Origin: Roseivirga ehrenbergii
GTDB taxonomy: Bacteria; Bacteroidota; Bacteroidia; Cytophagales; Cyclobacteriaceae
Direction: 5' to 3'
NCBI RefSeq assembly: GCF_001593005.1
Contig: NZ_LQZQ01000002.1
Coordinates: 62,001-126,000 of the forward strand
Length of the DNA: 64,000 nt
Notes under the pieces: generated by a model
The model's database searches: none
What the model was told of the DNA's origin: nothing
What the model saw: only the letters and a program-made list of their open reading frames with translations
Position numbers and translations under genes: made by a program
Shown: one piece after another, positions 25,696 through 36,360 of the stretch
Layout of the letters: each line of letters begins with the position of its first letter
How positions within the stretch are numbered: the stretch's first letter is position 1

Positions 25696-26276
25696 AAAAG
25701 GGGGAATTATTTTTACTAGGAATTATACTGTGGTTTCAAGCTTGCGGCACTAAAACCGAACAATCCACAGGAGAATTTCAGTTGACTAAAGAAGAACAAA
25801 CTATTTTAAAATTAGGGATTGAGCCTCTGTTATACGCTGACATTGAAACAGAAAAGCCACGCCTTTTGAGTGACTACCTCCTTGTAGGTACAATCAGCGA
25901 TTTCTCATCCGTCTATTCATCTGACGACTCAGTCGGTAAGCTGTCGAGCCTCTTCATAAAAGAAAATCAAGCTATTCTTAATCAGTCAGTTGTGTTTGAC
26001 CACATTCCTAGTGTCCAAACTATTGACAAGAAAAAGCTAGACAGCCTTGGAGCAACAGTTGATCGAAAAGATTTCTGGTATAATTTTCATGAGAATTGGT
26101 TCCCTACAAAAGCTGGCTATATTGAGGTATCAAAGCCAATTGTTAATGATGACCGTACCTTCTTTTATTTTTTTCATACAGAGAGTGGTAAATCTGGACG
26201 ATTAATGCGTGTTTGGATGATTAAGAATAGTGAGGCCTGGCAAATTGAAAAATCAGAAGTCATTTGGACTTTCTAA
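25692..26276 (+). CDS. Hypothetical lipoprotein
   Basis: A 194-aa protein with an N-terminal lipoprotein signal (LLGIILWFQACGT; Cys near residue 18). No recognised domain. The C-terminal part contains FFYFFHTESGKSGRLMRVWM, a beta-rich pattern. Its start overlaps the stop of the PLP enzyme by 4 nt (ATGA), so the two are translationally coupled; it converges on radA with 3 nt between stops. Confidence 0.7.
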   Translation: MKKGELFLLGIILWFQACGTKTEQSTGEFQLTKEEQTILKLGIEPLLYADIETEKPRLLSDYLLVGTISDFSSVYSSDDSVGKLSSLFIKENQAILNQSVVFDHIPSVQTIDKKKLDSLGATVDRKDFWYNFHENWFPTKAGYIEVSKPIVNDDRTFFYFFHTESGKSGRLMRVWMIKNSEAWQIEKSEVIWTF

Positions 26277-26279
26277 AGC

Positions 26280-27653
26280 TTAACCCAACAACTCTTCAAA
26301 AACATCGGTCAACCTACTAAAAGGCCTGATTTTGATCTTGTATTTCTTTTGATCCAAGCCCTTCATATTGTATTTAGAAATGAATATTTGGGTAAAGCCC
26401 AGTTTTTCGGCTTCAGAAATTCGGTTGTCAATTCTGTTTACTGCTCTCACTTCTCCGCCTAAACCTACTTCGGCAGCAAAAGCTGTTTTATCAGAAATTG
26501 GAGCATCGTTTAAGCCACTTACCAATGAAGCACAAACCGCAAGGTCGATGGCGGGTTCTTCAATTTTAATTCCGCCTGCTACGTTTAAAAACACGTCTTG
26601 ACTGCTGAGTCTAAAACCTCCACGCTTTTCCAACACCGCTAACAACATGTTAAGTCGCTTGGCATCAAAGCCCGTAGAGCTTCTCTGAGGCGTTCCATAA
26701 GACGAAGTGCTCACCAGCGACTGAATCTCTATTAAGAGTGGTCGGTTGCCTTCTATAGACGCGCCAATGGCTACACCAGGCGAGTCAGCTTCGCGTTGAC
26801 TGATTAGAATTTCAGATGGATTTGAAACTTCACGAAGCCCTGTAGACTGCATTTCGTAAATACCCAATTCAGAAGTTGAGCCAAAACGGTTTTTCACGGT
26901 TCGCAAAATTCGATACGCCAAGTGTCTGTCCCCTTCAAACTGAAGCACAGTATCCACCATATGCTCTAATACTTTGGGACCTGCCAAACTTCCTTCTTTT
27001 GTAATATGGCCTACTAGAAAAACAGGTGTGTTGCTTTCTTTGGCAAACTTGAGCAATTCAGCTGTGCATTCGCGCACTTGAGACACAGACCCCGCTGCAG
27101 ATTCTATTCTTGGAGTATGAAGTGTTTGAATGGAATCGATAACGAGAATATCGGGTTGAATTTCTCTAATTTGAGTGAAAATGTGTTGGGTTGAGGTTTC
27201 AGAAAGGATAAAGCAGTTTTCTGACGATTGGCCAATGCGCTGTGCTCGCATTTTAATTTGTTGCTGGCTTTCTTCGCCCGAAACATACAACACTTTTAGC
27301 CGCTTAGATGAAAGTGCCAGTTGAAGCATCAGTGTAGATTTTCCTATACCAGGTTCTCCACCAATAAGCACCAATGAACCATGTACAATTCCACCGCCTA
27401 ATACGCGGTTCAACTCATTATCATAAGTAACTATTCGCTTTTCGGTATTGCTTTCTATTTCGTTTAGCCGAATTGGTTTTGAAACTGTAGTTCTTGAATC
27501 GTTTTCTCTCCAGTTAGTGAGTTCTTTTTCAGAACCGCCTACTTGTTCTTCAACATAAGTATTCCATTCGTTACACGAATTGCATTTGCCAACCCACTTG
27601 GCAGATTGGACTCCACAGTTTTGACAAACGTAAACAGATTTGATCTTCGCCAT
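26280..27653 (-). CDS. radA: DNA repair protein RadA/Sms
   Basis: A 457-aa RecA-like helicase that extends joint molecules during recombination. N-terminal zinc finger C-x2-C-x(n)-C-x2-C (VCQNCGVQSAKWVGKCNSCN), Walker A GGEPGIGKSTLM near residue 93, Walker B ILVIDSIQTL, the family signature KNRFGST, and a C-terminal Lon-protease-like domain (AAEVGLGGEVRAV). Length is normal for the family. Confidence 0.97.
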   Translation of the reverse strand: MAKIKSVYVCQNCGVQSAKWVGKCNSCNEWNTYVEEQVGGSEKELTNWRENDSRTTVSKPIRLNEIESNTEKRIVTYDNELNRVLGGGIVHGSLVLIGGEPGIGKSTLMLQLALSSKRLKVLYVSGEESQQQIKMRAQRIGQSSENCFILSETSTQHIFTQIREIQPDILVIDSIQTLHTPRIESAAGSVSQVRECTAELLKFAKESNTPVFLVGHITKEGSLAGPKVLEHMVDTVLQFEGDRHLAYRILRTVKNRFGSTSELGIYEMQSTGLREVSNPSEILISQREADSPGVAIGASIEGNRPLLIEIQSLVSTSSYGTPQRSSTGFDAKRLNMLLAVLEKRGGFRLSSQDVFLNVAGGIKIEEPAIDLAVCASLVSGLNDAPISDKTAFAAEVGLGGEVRAVNRIDNRISEAEKLGFTQIFISKYNMKGLDQKKYKIKIRPFSRLTDVFEELLG

Positions 27654-27692
27654 ACCTTGGGCAAGTTAAATGGAAAGGGAGTATAAAAAAAT

Positions 27693-27724
27693 AGCGGGCA
27701 CCTTATGCGCCCGCTTTTCAATCG
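27693..27724. terminator. Terminator hairpin between the SNF2 helicase and radA genes
   Basis: AGCGGGC (27693-27699) pairs with GCCCGCT (27709-27715), with seven A before it and four T after. The minus-strand reading ends in TATTTTTTT, so it fits the end of the upstream SNF2 helicase transcript. Confidence 0.7.
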
Positions 27725-27943
27725 AATTATCAACATCTTTTTTTTACTAACTATGAAGAGAGTATTCTAAAATGAATGTCAATTCATGAACATACTGGGT
27801 TTAAAGCAAAAAGGATTCGTTTTGAATTAACTTTTTAGTTAAAAAAACTAAAATTCAACTTATAGTAATATTTAATATAGCTTAGTCCAATCGAATAGCC
27901 TTATCTCCGCACTATGGTTTCAATTTTTGACTTTTAAATCAGA

Positions 27944-30874
27944 TTAACTTAGTAGGCTCTCTATGTCGCTCGCCTCTAGTTTTTTGATAAAGCTTTCTTC
28001 TGTAGTAATTAAATCCGAAGCCAGTTTAATTTTGTTTTGTTGAAGCGCTAGGATTTTTTCCTCCACCGTATTTCGAGTAATAAATTTATAAGTGAAGACG
28101 GTGTTCTTCTGTCCTATTCTGTGGGCCCTATCTACGGCTTGAGCTTCAATGGCCGGATTCCACCAAGGGTCGAGTAAGAACACGTAATCGGCACGCGTTA
28201 AATTTAAACCCAAACCACCCGCTTTTAACGAAATCAAGAAAAGCCTGATGCTTTCGTCTTTCTGAAAAAGATCCACTTGCTCTTGCCTATTCTTGGTACT
28301 TCCATCTAGGTAAGCATACTTCATGTCGTTCTTATCGAAATATTCTCGAACAATAGACAAATGTTTAACAAACTGACTAAACACAAGAATTTTATGGCCT
28401 TCGCTTAAAGCCGATTCTATCATATAAGTCACGTCCTCCAGTTTTCCAGAATCGCCCGTATATTCTGGGTCGGTCATTTTTGGATGGTTGGCAATTTGCC
28501 TGAGCTGCGTAAGACCTTGTAATAGCAGAAGTTGTGATTTTTTAACTCCCGTTTTTTCTATGTTGTCCAGAATTTTATTTCTGTAATACGATTTTACCTC
28601 CTCATATTTTTCTTCTTGTTGGGCGGTCATTGTGCTATACTTCACATTCTCCACCTTTTCGGGTAAGTCCTTAGCCACCTGTGATTTTTGCCTCCTTAAA
28701 ATGAATGGTTTAATAATTACATTCAGTCTTTTGGCCTTTTCCTGATCTTGTTTCTTTTCAATCGGCAATTGAAATTCATCTCTAAAATAACTTTCGGTAC
28801 CTAATAGCCCTGGGTTTACAAAACTCATTTGAGACCATAAGTCTAAAGTGCTGTTTTCGAGCGGTGTACCGGTAAGAATAAGTCGGAATTTAGATTTGAG
28901 CTTGCGTACGGCCTTGGCAATATTCGCAGACGGGTTTTTAATGGCTTGCGACTCATCAAGAATCACGTAGTTAAAATAATAACCCTTGAGGATGTCAATG
29001 TCTATTCTGGTAATTCCGTAAGAGGTTAGAACTAAATCATAGTCTTCAAAGCTCGCTACATCTTTGTTTCTTCCAGAACCCGTATACACCAGTACCTTCA
29101 AATCTGGAGTAAATTTTGAAGCTTCAATTTCCCAATTATAAATTAGGGAAGTAGGCATTATTAACAGCGAGGCATTCTTCTTTCCCTTGTCTTTTTCAGA
29201 TTGAAGCATGGCCAAGGTTTGTACCGTTTTACCCAAACCCATGTCGTCTGCCAAACAGCCACCAAAGTTGTAACTAGAAAGAAAACGCATCCAATTATAC
29301 CCTGCTTTTTGATATGGTCTTAGCTGCCCTTTAAATGAAGAAGGAATATCGTAATCCTCAATTTCTTCAAAATTTTCAAGCTGCCTTAATTTTCTATCCA
29401 TACTGACCTGCGCCAGTTGTCCATTCTGTAAATCTTGAATAAGCGATAGGTGATGCTTTTTAAGTTTTGGCGAACCTTCATGATCCATAAAAGCGAAAAG
29501 CTCAGCGTAATTAACAAACCAAGCATCAGGAATTACAGCGATTTCTCCGTTTGGAAGAATGATTTCTCTCTTTTTACCCGATATAAGCTTTCGTAATTGT
29601 TCAAATGGAATTTCGTAGTCGCCAAATTTTATAATGGCATGAATATCGAACCAGTCGATATTTTCATTCACTTTAATATCGATATGGGCTTCACCAACGA
29701 AATAGCGTTTGCTATCCTTTTCGCTTTGGCGAACAATTATTCCCTCATTCTGAATGAACTCTTTTTTCTCTGAAAGCCAAGCAAAGCCAGCGCCACGGGT
29801 TAAAGTTTGGCGTCCATTTTTTAACACCAGCCCCTTCTCTCCCAGTTTTTTAATAATGTCTAATTCGGCCTCTACATTTCGCTTTATTTTATGGAAAATG
29901 TATTCTTCTCCTTTACGCTCTAATTTTACAGAAGAGGTGGCATTTACATCGTAAGGAAACGTATACGGTCCATATTTAAAACCAATTTTGAATAGCAATT
30001 TGGCTGGTTCAGGGTCAGATTTTCCATTACTGCCAGCTGAGCCAAACAAGTCTGGCGTGGCAGTTTGAGCAGTTGATAATTCAGAGAAGGTAATTTCTGG
30101 AATCAGTTCATGCCTTTCTGTATTGATTTCAAAACCCTTGGCATATACATCGAACGAGGCCACCAAATTGCTTACAAACTTTTCGTAATAGGTGGCCTCT
30201 ACCTTTCTGGGGATTACTACAAATTTCTTGTTCAGAAAGGGCTTTAACTTTGGGCCATCAACTCCCTTTTCAAAACGAAATAGTTGATCGTTTACCACCA
30301 ACCAAGCTGGTTGGTTACAAATTAGGAATGAGCCATTGTATTGCCATTCTAACTTTTCTCCATTGTGTTTGATGGTAGGGAAATAATGGGTGTTATCTTC
30401 ATTTCGCCTAAAATGAAAAAGTACGCTGGCCTTTTGTTCCATCCAGTGAATTTGCCTCCATGCTGGCTCACCGTCACGCCCCATTTCAAAAATCATTTTA
30501 CCTTCCATAAGGTCCAGAATTCTAGAACGCCTTACTTCTAGGTAATGGTCAATGGTTTTTTGTAATTCTACATCACCCTTTTCTTTATCGTATACTTTAA
30601 AGAAGAATTCAGCAGGTTTGATTTTTTTCTTATAAAACTTAAGCGTAATGGCCTCTTGTTGCATCTGATCCATAAGCTTGATTAGCTCATAGTCCCTTTC
30701 GTCCATTCCCTTCCCAAATTCTTTTGCGTTTTTGGCAGATATATTTTGGTGCTGCAGGGTCAAGCGCTCCTTGTCGTCCAACTGAACCACAAAGGACTCG
30801 AATAGATAGCCTAAGTATTCGTGCTGAAAGAGCGAATAGATTAACTGGAATGGTTTGCCTGTAGATACCTTCAT
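27944..30874 (-). CDS. SNF2-family DEAD-like helicase
   Basis: A 976-aa SWI2/SNF2 ATPase, likely a DNA translocase acting on protein-DNA complexes. Residues about 1-480 have no family I can name. The two-lobed ATPase begins near 520: Walker A ADDMGLGKTVQTLA near 541, DExx box VILDESQAIKN, LILTGTPLENS, and in the C-terminal lobe ILVFSQFVKHLSIVREYF and QAVDRAHRIGQKNTV (motif VI). No SWIM zinc finger is seen. Monocistronic. Bacterial SNF2 proteins of this type are common in Bacteroidota; the target is unknown. Confidence 0.93.
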   Translation of the reverse strand: MKVSTGKPFQLIYSLFQHEYLGYLFESFVVQLDDKERLTLQHQNISAKNAKEFGKGMDERDYELIKLMDQMQQEAITLKFYKKKIKPAEFFFKVYDKEKGDVELQKTIDHYLEVRRSRILDLMEGKMIFEMGRDGEPAWRQIHWMEQKASVLFHFRRNEDNTHYFPTIKHNGEKLEWQYNGSFLICNQPAWLVVNDQLFRFEKGVDGPKLKPFLNKKFVVIPRKVEATYYEKFVSNLVASFDVYAKGFEINTERHELIPEITFSELSTAQTATPDLFGSAGSNGKSDPEPAKLLFKIGFKYGPYTFPYDVNATSSVKLERKGEEYIFHKIKRNVEAELDIIKKLGEKGLVLKNGRQTLTRGAGFAWLSEKKEFIQNEGIIVRQSEKDSKRYFVGEAHIDIKVNENIDWFDIHAIIKFGDYEIPFEQLRKLISGKKREIILPNGEIAVIPDAWFVNYAELFAFMDHEGSPKLKKHHLSLIQDLQNGQLAQVSMDRKLRQLENFEEIEDYDIPSSFKGQLRPYQKAGYNWMRFLSSYNFGGCLADDMGLGKTVQTLAMLQSEKDKGKKNASLLIMPTSLIYNWEIEASKFTPDLKVLVYTGSGRNKDVASFEDYDLVLTSYGITRIDIDILKGYYFNYVILDESQAIKNPSANIAKAVRKLKSKFRLILTGTPLENSTLDLWSQMSFVNPGLLGTESYFRDEFQLPIEKKQDQEKAKRLNVIIKPFILRRQKSQVAKDLPEKVENVKYSTMTAQQEEKYEEVKSYYRNKILDNIEKTGVKKSQLLLLQGLTQLRQIANHPKMTDPEYTGDSGKLEDVTYMIESALSEGHKILVFSQFVKHLSIVREYFDKNDMKYAYLDGSTKNRQEQVDLFQKDESIRLFLISLKAGGLGLNLTRADYVFLLDPWWNPAIEAQAVDRAHRIGQKNTVFTYKFITRNTVEEKILALQQNKIKLASDLITTEESFIKKLEASDIESLLS

Positions 30875-30969
30875 TTCAAAAAAATGCGACCCGCAAATTA
30901 ATTATTAATTTGAGAAGGACTGGACGAAAACGAACAAAAAACTGGATGAAAACCTTAATTAACTGAAAA

Positions 30970-32196
30970 TCAATTCAGATTTTTAACGGTTTCAACTCGA
31001 GAGGCAATAATTGCAGGACGATAGGATATTAAAATGGTAATCAGAAAAATGCTAACACCCACCATTATAAAATCGGTTACCTCTAATTTAACAGGGTAAG
31101 CATTCATAACAGCACTTTGCATTCCCATACTAACAAGACCAAACTTCTGTTGTAAAAGGCAAAGTGCCAAACCTGCGAGTAACCCTATAACTGACCCTAC
31201 CAAGGAAATGATGCTGCCTTGTTTTAGGAAAATCTGTCGAATGAACTGAGCTGTGGCTCCAAAAGAGTAAAGCACAGAAATGTCTCTCTTTTTTTCTATG
31301 GCCAACATTGAAAGGGTAAAAAAGATATTGAAGGAAGCAATGGCCATTATAAATGAAAGCGTGATGTAGGCAAAAAGCTTTTCAATTTTTATGGCCTTGA
31401 GCAAACTAGAGTGAAGTTCATCACTATCCAATACTTCAAATCCATCACCGAGCCTACTCGAAACTTCTTCTTTAATTTTATTTATGCTTACTCCTTCATC
31501 GAGGTATAATTCTATAGAAGTCCGTTTGTTCTCATAATCCATTAAGTCTTGAGCAAAACTCAAAGGAACAAACACATAGCTTTCGTTATAAACAGGTTCA
31601 ATATTGAAGATAGCGGCAGGCACTATGCTTTTTCGGGTAATTGAATTATTGGTAACAGGCATTCCTGGTCTGAGTTTTTTAGGATAGACAATTTGCATTC
31701 CATAGGAATTCACATCAATTCGCAGGCTCAAATTGTAGGCTACGCCTGTTCCTAAAATTGCATAGTTGATATCACCTTCCTTCAGTTTCATTTTCCCTCT
31801 AACCAAAAAAGTATCTAACCGATTTACAGAGGCATAATTGCTATCTACACCTTTGATTTTAGCCACAACTTGTTGGTCTTGAAAAAGAATTAGCGCGTTA
31901 TCTTCAATTACTTCGGTAACTATGTTTACTCCTTCTATGGATTCTACTTTAGCGCGTAACTCAGGGGTCATCTCAAAGGATTTACCTACCGAGGCCTGAA
32001 TGGTTAGAGGTGCATCAAAGGAATTATACACGGACCGAACAAAATCCTGAAGACCATTAAAAACGGAGAGCACAACTATAAGTGCGGCTGTGCCAATAGC
32101 CACTCCAATCACAGAAATCCACGAAAGTACCTGTATGAAGTTCTTCTTTTTCTTTGAAGCGAAATAACGCTTTGCTATGAAACTCGAGAGGTTCAA
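30970..32196 (-). CDS. LolC/LolE-type ABC transporter permease
   Basis: A 408-aa inner-membrane permease of the FtsX/MacB class. One membrane helix near residues 22-45 (VLSWISVIGVAIGTAALIVV), a periplasmic domain about 50-265, then three helices (about 270-400). The layout is that of LolC/E in lipoprotein release, but no LolD ATPase is adjacent, so the substrate is inferred. It starts 3 nt after the rbfA stop in the same operon. Confidence 0.88.
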   Translation of the reverse strand: MNLSSFIAKRYFASKKKKNFIQVLSWISVIGVAIGTAALIVVLSVFNGLQDFVRSVYNSFDAPLTIQASVGKSFEMTPELRAKVESIEGVNIVTEVIEDNALILFQDQQVVAKIKGVDSNYASVNRLDTFLVRGKMKLKEGDINYAILGTGVAYNLSLRIDVNSYGMQIVYPKKLRPGMPVTNNSITRKSIVPAAIFNIEPVYNESYVFVPLSFAQDLMDYENKRTSIELYLDEGVSINKIKEEVSSRLGDGFEVLDSDELHSSLLKAIKIEKLFAYITLSFIMAIASFNIFFTLSMLAIEKKRDISVLYSFGATAQFIRQIFLKQGSIISLVGSVIGLLAGLALCLLQQKFGLVSMGMQSAVMNAYPVKLEVTDFIMVGVSIFLITILISYRPAIIASRVETVKNLN

Positions 32197-32199
32197 AAT

Positions 32200-32580
32200 T
32201 TATTCTTCAGTATCGTTATTGTTAGCAGGAGGAATATTCAGTTTGTTGATAATTTGATCCATTTTCTCAGCCTCTTCCGCAGTACTGTCTACATGGAAAG
32301 CAATATGAGGAATGATTCTTACTTCTTTACCGATACGTTTTCCTAAGCTGCCTCTGATTTTACTTTTAGCAGCTTCTATTTCTTCCATAATTTTTTCAGA
32401 AGATTTAACAGGAAAAATACTTAGGTAAATTCTTGCCAAACCAAGGTCTGGGCTCATGCTTACATCTGAAACAGTAACCAATGAGCCAATGAATTTAGCT
32501 GAATGTTCCTTCTGAAATATTTCGCTTATCTCTTTTTGAATGAGTTTAGAAAACTTAAGCTGTCTTTTACTTTGGGTCAT
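32200..32580 (-). CDS. rbfA: Ribosome-binding factor A
   Basis: A 126-aa KH-fold protein that binds the 30S precursor and helps mature 16S rRNA. Typical opening with KFSKLIQKEISEIFQKE, then VTVSDVSMSPDLGLARIYLS and the C-terminal RIIPHIAFHVDST. First gene of an operon with the permease. Confidence 0.95.
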   Translation of the reverse strand: MTQSKRQLKFSKLIQKEISEIFQKEHSAKFIGSLVTVSDVSMSPDLGLARIYLSIFPVKSSEKIMEEIEAAKSKIRGSLGKRIGKEVRIIPHIAFHVDSTAEEAEKMDQIINKLNIPPANNNDTEE

Positions 32581-32665
32581 GCTGCAAATATCTTATTAAT
32601 TTATCTATTTTCCTTCCTGTGCTTTTTTTGGCTTATTTTACCAACTCATAGTAACTACGACCAAA

Positions 32666-33718
32666 TTGCTTCAATTCTTCAGAAAAAACGATCCGTATCT
32701 GCTATTGTTTATAGCTGCCTTCTTGATCATAACAAGAGTTGTTTTACTCATTATGGGCTTGGAAGAGTCGGCTATTCTGAATAGTTCTTACTTACTAGGT
32801 ACTGCATTTAACGAAAATCCTGGTACAGTAATATCCAATTCCATTTCGGCTGGGCCTTTATATACTTTTTTCTATGGATTAATTACCTTTTTGTTCAACA
32901 GTTCGGTAGTAGCACCGGTGGTAATATCTACCATACTTGTTTTCATACAAGCAGTTATATTTAACACTACACTGCAACGGAATGCCGCTTTTGAAGATAA
33001 TACTTATTTACCTGGCATACTTTACGCTATAATTTTAAGCTCATCTCAAGAGCTTCTATACTTGAGCCCAGCCTTAATGGCCAATACGTTTTTACTATTG
33101 GCTACCGATAAAATTCTTATCCACTTAAAGTTTAGAGGCTCTGAAGAGAATATTTTAACCACAGGGTTCTTATTGGGTTTAAGCGCATTGTGCTATACTC
33201 CCTATTCTATCTTCCTGATTTTTACGATCCTTATTTATGTAGTTTATTCGGGTACTTTGGTTAGAAGATATTTTCTTATGGCTTATGGCTTTATTTTCAG
33301 TTTTCTAGTCTTCTGGATTTATTATTTGTGCTTTCAACAAGGCGCTGCCTTTATTGGAGATTACTTTTCGGGCTTGTTCAGAATAAACGAATTAGATGGA
33401 ACAGTACTGAATAATATCTTATTAATTTTTGGCTTACCCTTATTTTTAACTGTTTTATCTGGTGCTCAAAGTTTTCAAGGGGCAGGGCTCACCAACCATC
33501 AAATTCTGATACAGAGGATGATGCTATGGATGCTAATTTTTGCTTTGGTGACCTTAAGGTTAGATAATCAGTTGACCTTATTGTCAGCAGAAACGATTGC
33601 TATACCAATGACATTTTTTACGACTCAGTTTTTACTGACAAGGGGAAAACGCTGGGTTGCAGAGGTCGTATTCCTTCTTTTGGCCATTTCATCAATAACT
33701 TTTTTGTTTACCCTTTGA
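32666..33718 (+). CDS. Multispanning membrane protein (DUF6427-like)
   Basis: A 350-aa integral membrane protein with about ten hydrophobic helices (for example YLLLFIAAFLIITRVVLLIM and FLLGLSALCYTPYSIFLIFT). It resembles the DUF6427 family, limited to Bacteroidota, of unknown function. The frame opens with TTG at 32666; no ATG precedes the first helix, so TTG is likely the true start. Divergent from rbfA. Confidence 0.7.
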   Translation: MLQFFRKNDPYLLLFIAAFLIITRVVLLIMGLEESAILNSSYLLGTAFNENPGTVISNSISAGPLYTFFYGLITFLFNSSVVAPVVISTILVFIQAVIFNTTLQRNAAFEDNTYLPGILYAIILSSSQELLYLSPALMANTFLLLATDKILIHLKFRGSEENILTTGFLLGLSALCYTPYSIFLIFTILIYVVYSGTLVRRYFLMAYGFIFSFLVFWIYYLCFQQGAAFIGDYFSGLFRINELDGTVLNNILLIFGLPLFLTVLSGAQSFQGAGLTNHQILIQRMMLWMLIFALVTLRLDNQLTLLSAETIAIPMTFFTTQFLLTRGKRWVAEVVFLLLAISSITFLFTL

Positions 33719-33731
33719 ATTGAAAGGGTAA

Positions 33732-34163
33732 CTAGCAATTGATTTTATCAACCCTTTTTTGGTGACGACCACCTTCGAAGTCGGTTTCGAGAAATACCTT
33801 CACCATTTCCTTCGCCAAATCTAAGTCAACAAACCTAGCAGGGATACAAATTACATTGGCATTGTTGTGTTGGCGAGCTAAGGCAGCCAATTCCGAATTC
33901 CAAGTTAAAGCAGCTCTGATTCCTTGGTGCTTGTTGGCAGTCATGCATACGCCATTACCACTTCCGCAAATGGCAATTCCCAAGTCTAGTTCGCCAGCTT
34001 CAACTTTAGAAGCCATTGGATGAATGTAGTCAGGGTAGTCTACCGAGTCTGTTGAGTTAGGTCCAAAGTCAGTAACCTTAAAGCCCAACCCCTCCAAGTA
34101 AGGTATAATTTCACTTTTGTATTCAAAACCTGCGTGGTCTCCACCAATTCCTATATTTTTCAT
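33732..34163 (-). CDS. rpiB: Ribose-5-phosphate isomerase B
   Basis: A 143-aa enzyme that interconverts ribose 5-phosphate and ribulose 5-phosphate. Opening IGIGGDHAGFEYKSEI and the active-site segment LGIAICGSGNGVCMTANKH with the catalytic Cys; HNNANVICIPAR is also typical. Its ATG overlaps the tatC stop by 4 nt, so it is the last gene of glyA-tatC-rpiB. Confidence 0.96.
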   Translation of the reverse strand: MKNIGIGGDHAGFEYKSEIIPYLEGLGFKVTDFGPNSTDSVDYPDYIHPMASKVEAGELDLGIAICGSGNGVCMTANKHQGIRAALTWNSELAALARQHNNANVICIPARFVDLDLAKEMVKVFLETDFEGGRHQKRVDKINC

Positions 34164-34981
34164 GCGTTCTTTTTTTCGGTTGATTTTTCCACCCTTCTGG
34201 AAACTACTATACTTACCTCATATAGCCCTATAATTGGTATTGCAATAAGTATCTGACTCATTACATCGGGGGGAGTGATAATTGCTGAAATTACCAAAAT
34301 TGCTACAAATGCGTGTTTTCTATATCGCTTCATCAGTGCTGGACTGGCTAAACCAGCCTTTGTAAGGAAATATGAAACAACTGGTAATTGAAACATAAAA
34401 CCACATGCCAAAGACAATGTCACTAGCATATTCAAAATAGATTTTATATCTATCAAGTTTTGAATTGAATCTGATAGCGTGTAATTGGCTAGAAAATTAA
34501 TAGATAGCGGGGTAATGATAAAATACCCAAATGCCACCCCAGTAAGAAATAAAAAGGATACAACCAATACAGCACCACGTGATGCATTTTTCTCTGAACT
34601 TCTAAGACCAGGCTTTACAAAACGCCAAATCTCCCAGAAAACGTAAGGGAAGGCTACAATTAGCCCTATAACGGCAGAAGAAGTGATACTCATTACAAAC
34701 TGCCCGGTAATCTCTCTGTTTTGGAGCGAAATGGGAATTTCATCAAGGCACAAAGCAGGAGATCTAAGTATTTCTGCCAACTCACACAGCTTTTGGTAAG
34801 TCCAAAAGTCAGATTTAGTTGGTCCCAAAATAACAACGTCCCAAATGTATCCTTGAAATATATAGGCTGTGATCATTAAGACGGCTATAGCAATCACCGA
34901 TCGCACCAAATGCCACCTTAATTCTTCAAGATGGTCTAAAAAGCCCATCTCTGATTTGTCGTCTAGCTGATCTAGTGCCAA
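34160..34981 (-). CDS. tatC: Sec-independent protein translocase TatC
   Basis: A 273-aa membrane component of the twin-arginine translocase that recognises RR signal peptides. Opening MGFLDHLEELRWHLVRSVIA is the conserved cytoplasmic N-terminus, the loop YVFWEIWRFVKPGLRSSEK is the FxPGL family motif, and six membrane helices follow the usual pattern. A periplasmic loop near 60-90 contains two cysteines. It lies 4 nt downstream of the glyA stop. No tatA/B nearby. Confidence 0.95.
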   Translation of the reverse strand: MALDQLDDKSEMGFLDHLEELRWHLVRSVIAIAVLMITAYIFQGYIWDVVILGPTKSDFWTYQKLCELAEILRSPALCLDEIPISLQNREITGQFVMSITSSAVIGLIVAFPYVFWEIWRFVKPGLRSSEKNASRGAVLVVSFLFLTGVAFGYFIITPLSINFLANYTLSDSIQNLIDIKSILNMLVTLSLACGFMFQLPVVSYFLTKAGLASPALMKRYRKHAFVAILVISAIITPPDVMSQILIAIPIIGLYEVSIVVSRRVEKSTEKKNA

Positions 34982-34985
34982 TTAA

Positions 34986-36284
34986 TTAAGCCTGAAAAAG
35001 TGGAAAATCTCGCATCCATGAATTTACCTCAGAGCGAATTGCACTCAATTTCGAATCATTATCATGGTTCAAAAGCGCATGATCAATCATCTTAACAATT
35101 CGTTCCATATCCGACTCAACTAAACCTCGTGAGGTAATTGCTGCCGTACCAATTCTCATTCCCGATGTCACAAATGGTGATTTATCATCGAATGGAACCA
35201 TGTTTTTATTTATCGTGATATCTGCCTTGCCAAGAGTAGCCTCTGCTATTTTTCCAGTAAGCCCCTTACTTCTAAGGTCAATCAACATCATGTGATTATC
35301 CGTACCACCAGAAATAATCTTATATCCAGAATCAACAAAGGCTTTTGCCATTACGTGGGCGTTTTTCTTCACTTGAAGAATATAATCCATGTATTGGTCG
35401 CTCAATGCTTCACCAAAAGAAACAGCCTTAGCAGCAATCACATGCTCCAATGGTCCACCTTGAGTTCCTGGAAAAACTCCTGAATCGAGTAATTGAGACA
35501 TCATTCTAGGCTCTCCTTTAGGAGTTGTCAAACCCCAAGGGTTTTCAAAATCTTTACCCATCATAATCAGCCCACCTCTTGGCCCTCTAAGGGTTTTATG
35601 TGTGGTTGTCGTTACGATATGACAATGCTCTAATGGATCGTTTAAAATCCCTCTAGCTATTAAGCCTGAAGGGTGTGAAATATCCGCCAAAAGAAGGGCT
35701 CCAACTTTATCAGCGATTTCACGAAGACGTTTGTAGTTCCAATCTCTACTGTAAGCAGAAGCACCACAAATAATCATTTGAGGTCTTTCCTCTAGGGCAG
35801 TAGTTTCAACTTTATCCCAATCAATCAGCCCCGTTTCTTGCTCAACTCCGTAAAACGAAGGTTGGTAAAGTTTTCCTGAAAAATTTACAGGAGAACCGTG
35901 GGTAAGGTGACCTCCGTGTGATAGATCAAAACCCAGTATTTTGTCTCCAGCTTTTAAACATGCTAACATTACAGCAGCATTGGCTTGTGCACCTGAGTGT
36001 GGCTGCACATTCGCCCATTCTGCTCCAAATAATTCCTTGATTCTAGAAATCGCTAGCGACTCAACTTCATCTACAACTTCACATCCACCATAATATCTTT
36101 TACCAGGTAGCCCTTCAGCATATTTATTGGTAAGTACCGAACCCATGGCTTCCATGACTTGATCAGATACATAGTTTTCTGAGGCAATTAATTCAAGCCC
36201 TTCGGTTTGTCTGTGACGTTCTTTTTTAATAAGATCGAATATAAGTTGGTCTCTTTGCATGGCTATGGGTGTAGTTTTCGCCAA
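34986..36284 (-). CDS. glyA: Serine hydroxymethyltransferase
   Basis: A 432-aa PLP enzyme that converts serine and tetrahydrofolate to glycine and methylene-tetrahydrofolate. The PLP lysine is in [16 protein letters not shown], with [18 protein letters not shown] and [13 protein letters not shown] also conserved. Full length. First gene of an operon with tatC and rpiB. Confidence 0.97.
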   Translation of the reverse strand: MAKTTPIAMQRDQLIFDLIKKERHRQTEGLELIASENYVSDQVMEAMGSVLTNKYAEGLPGKRYYGGCEVVDEVESLAISRIKELFGAEWANVQPHSGAQANAAVMLACLKAGDKILGFDLSHGGHLTHGSPVNFSGKLYQPSFYGVEQETGLIDWDKVETTALEERPQMIICGASAYSRDWNYKRLREIADKVGALLLADISHPSGLIARGILNDPLEHCHIVTTTTHKTLRGPRGGLIMMGKDFENPWGLTTPKGEPRMMSQLLDSGVFPGTQGGPLEHVIAAKAVSFGEALSDQYMDYILQVKKNAHVMAKAFVDSGYKIISGGTDNHMMLIDLRSKGLTGKIAEATLGKADITINKNMVPFDDKSPFVTSGMRIGTAAITSRGLVESDMERIVKMIDHALLNHDNDSKLSAIRSEVNSWMRDFPLFQA

Positions 36285-36360
36285 AAATAGGGTAACAAGT
36301 TCTAATTACCAACCAAGGTACTCTTGAGAGCGAATATAAAAAAAGAAAGAGGAAAGAATG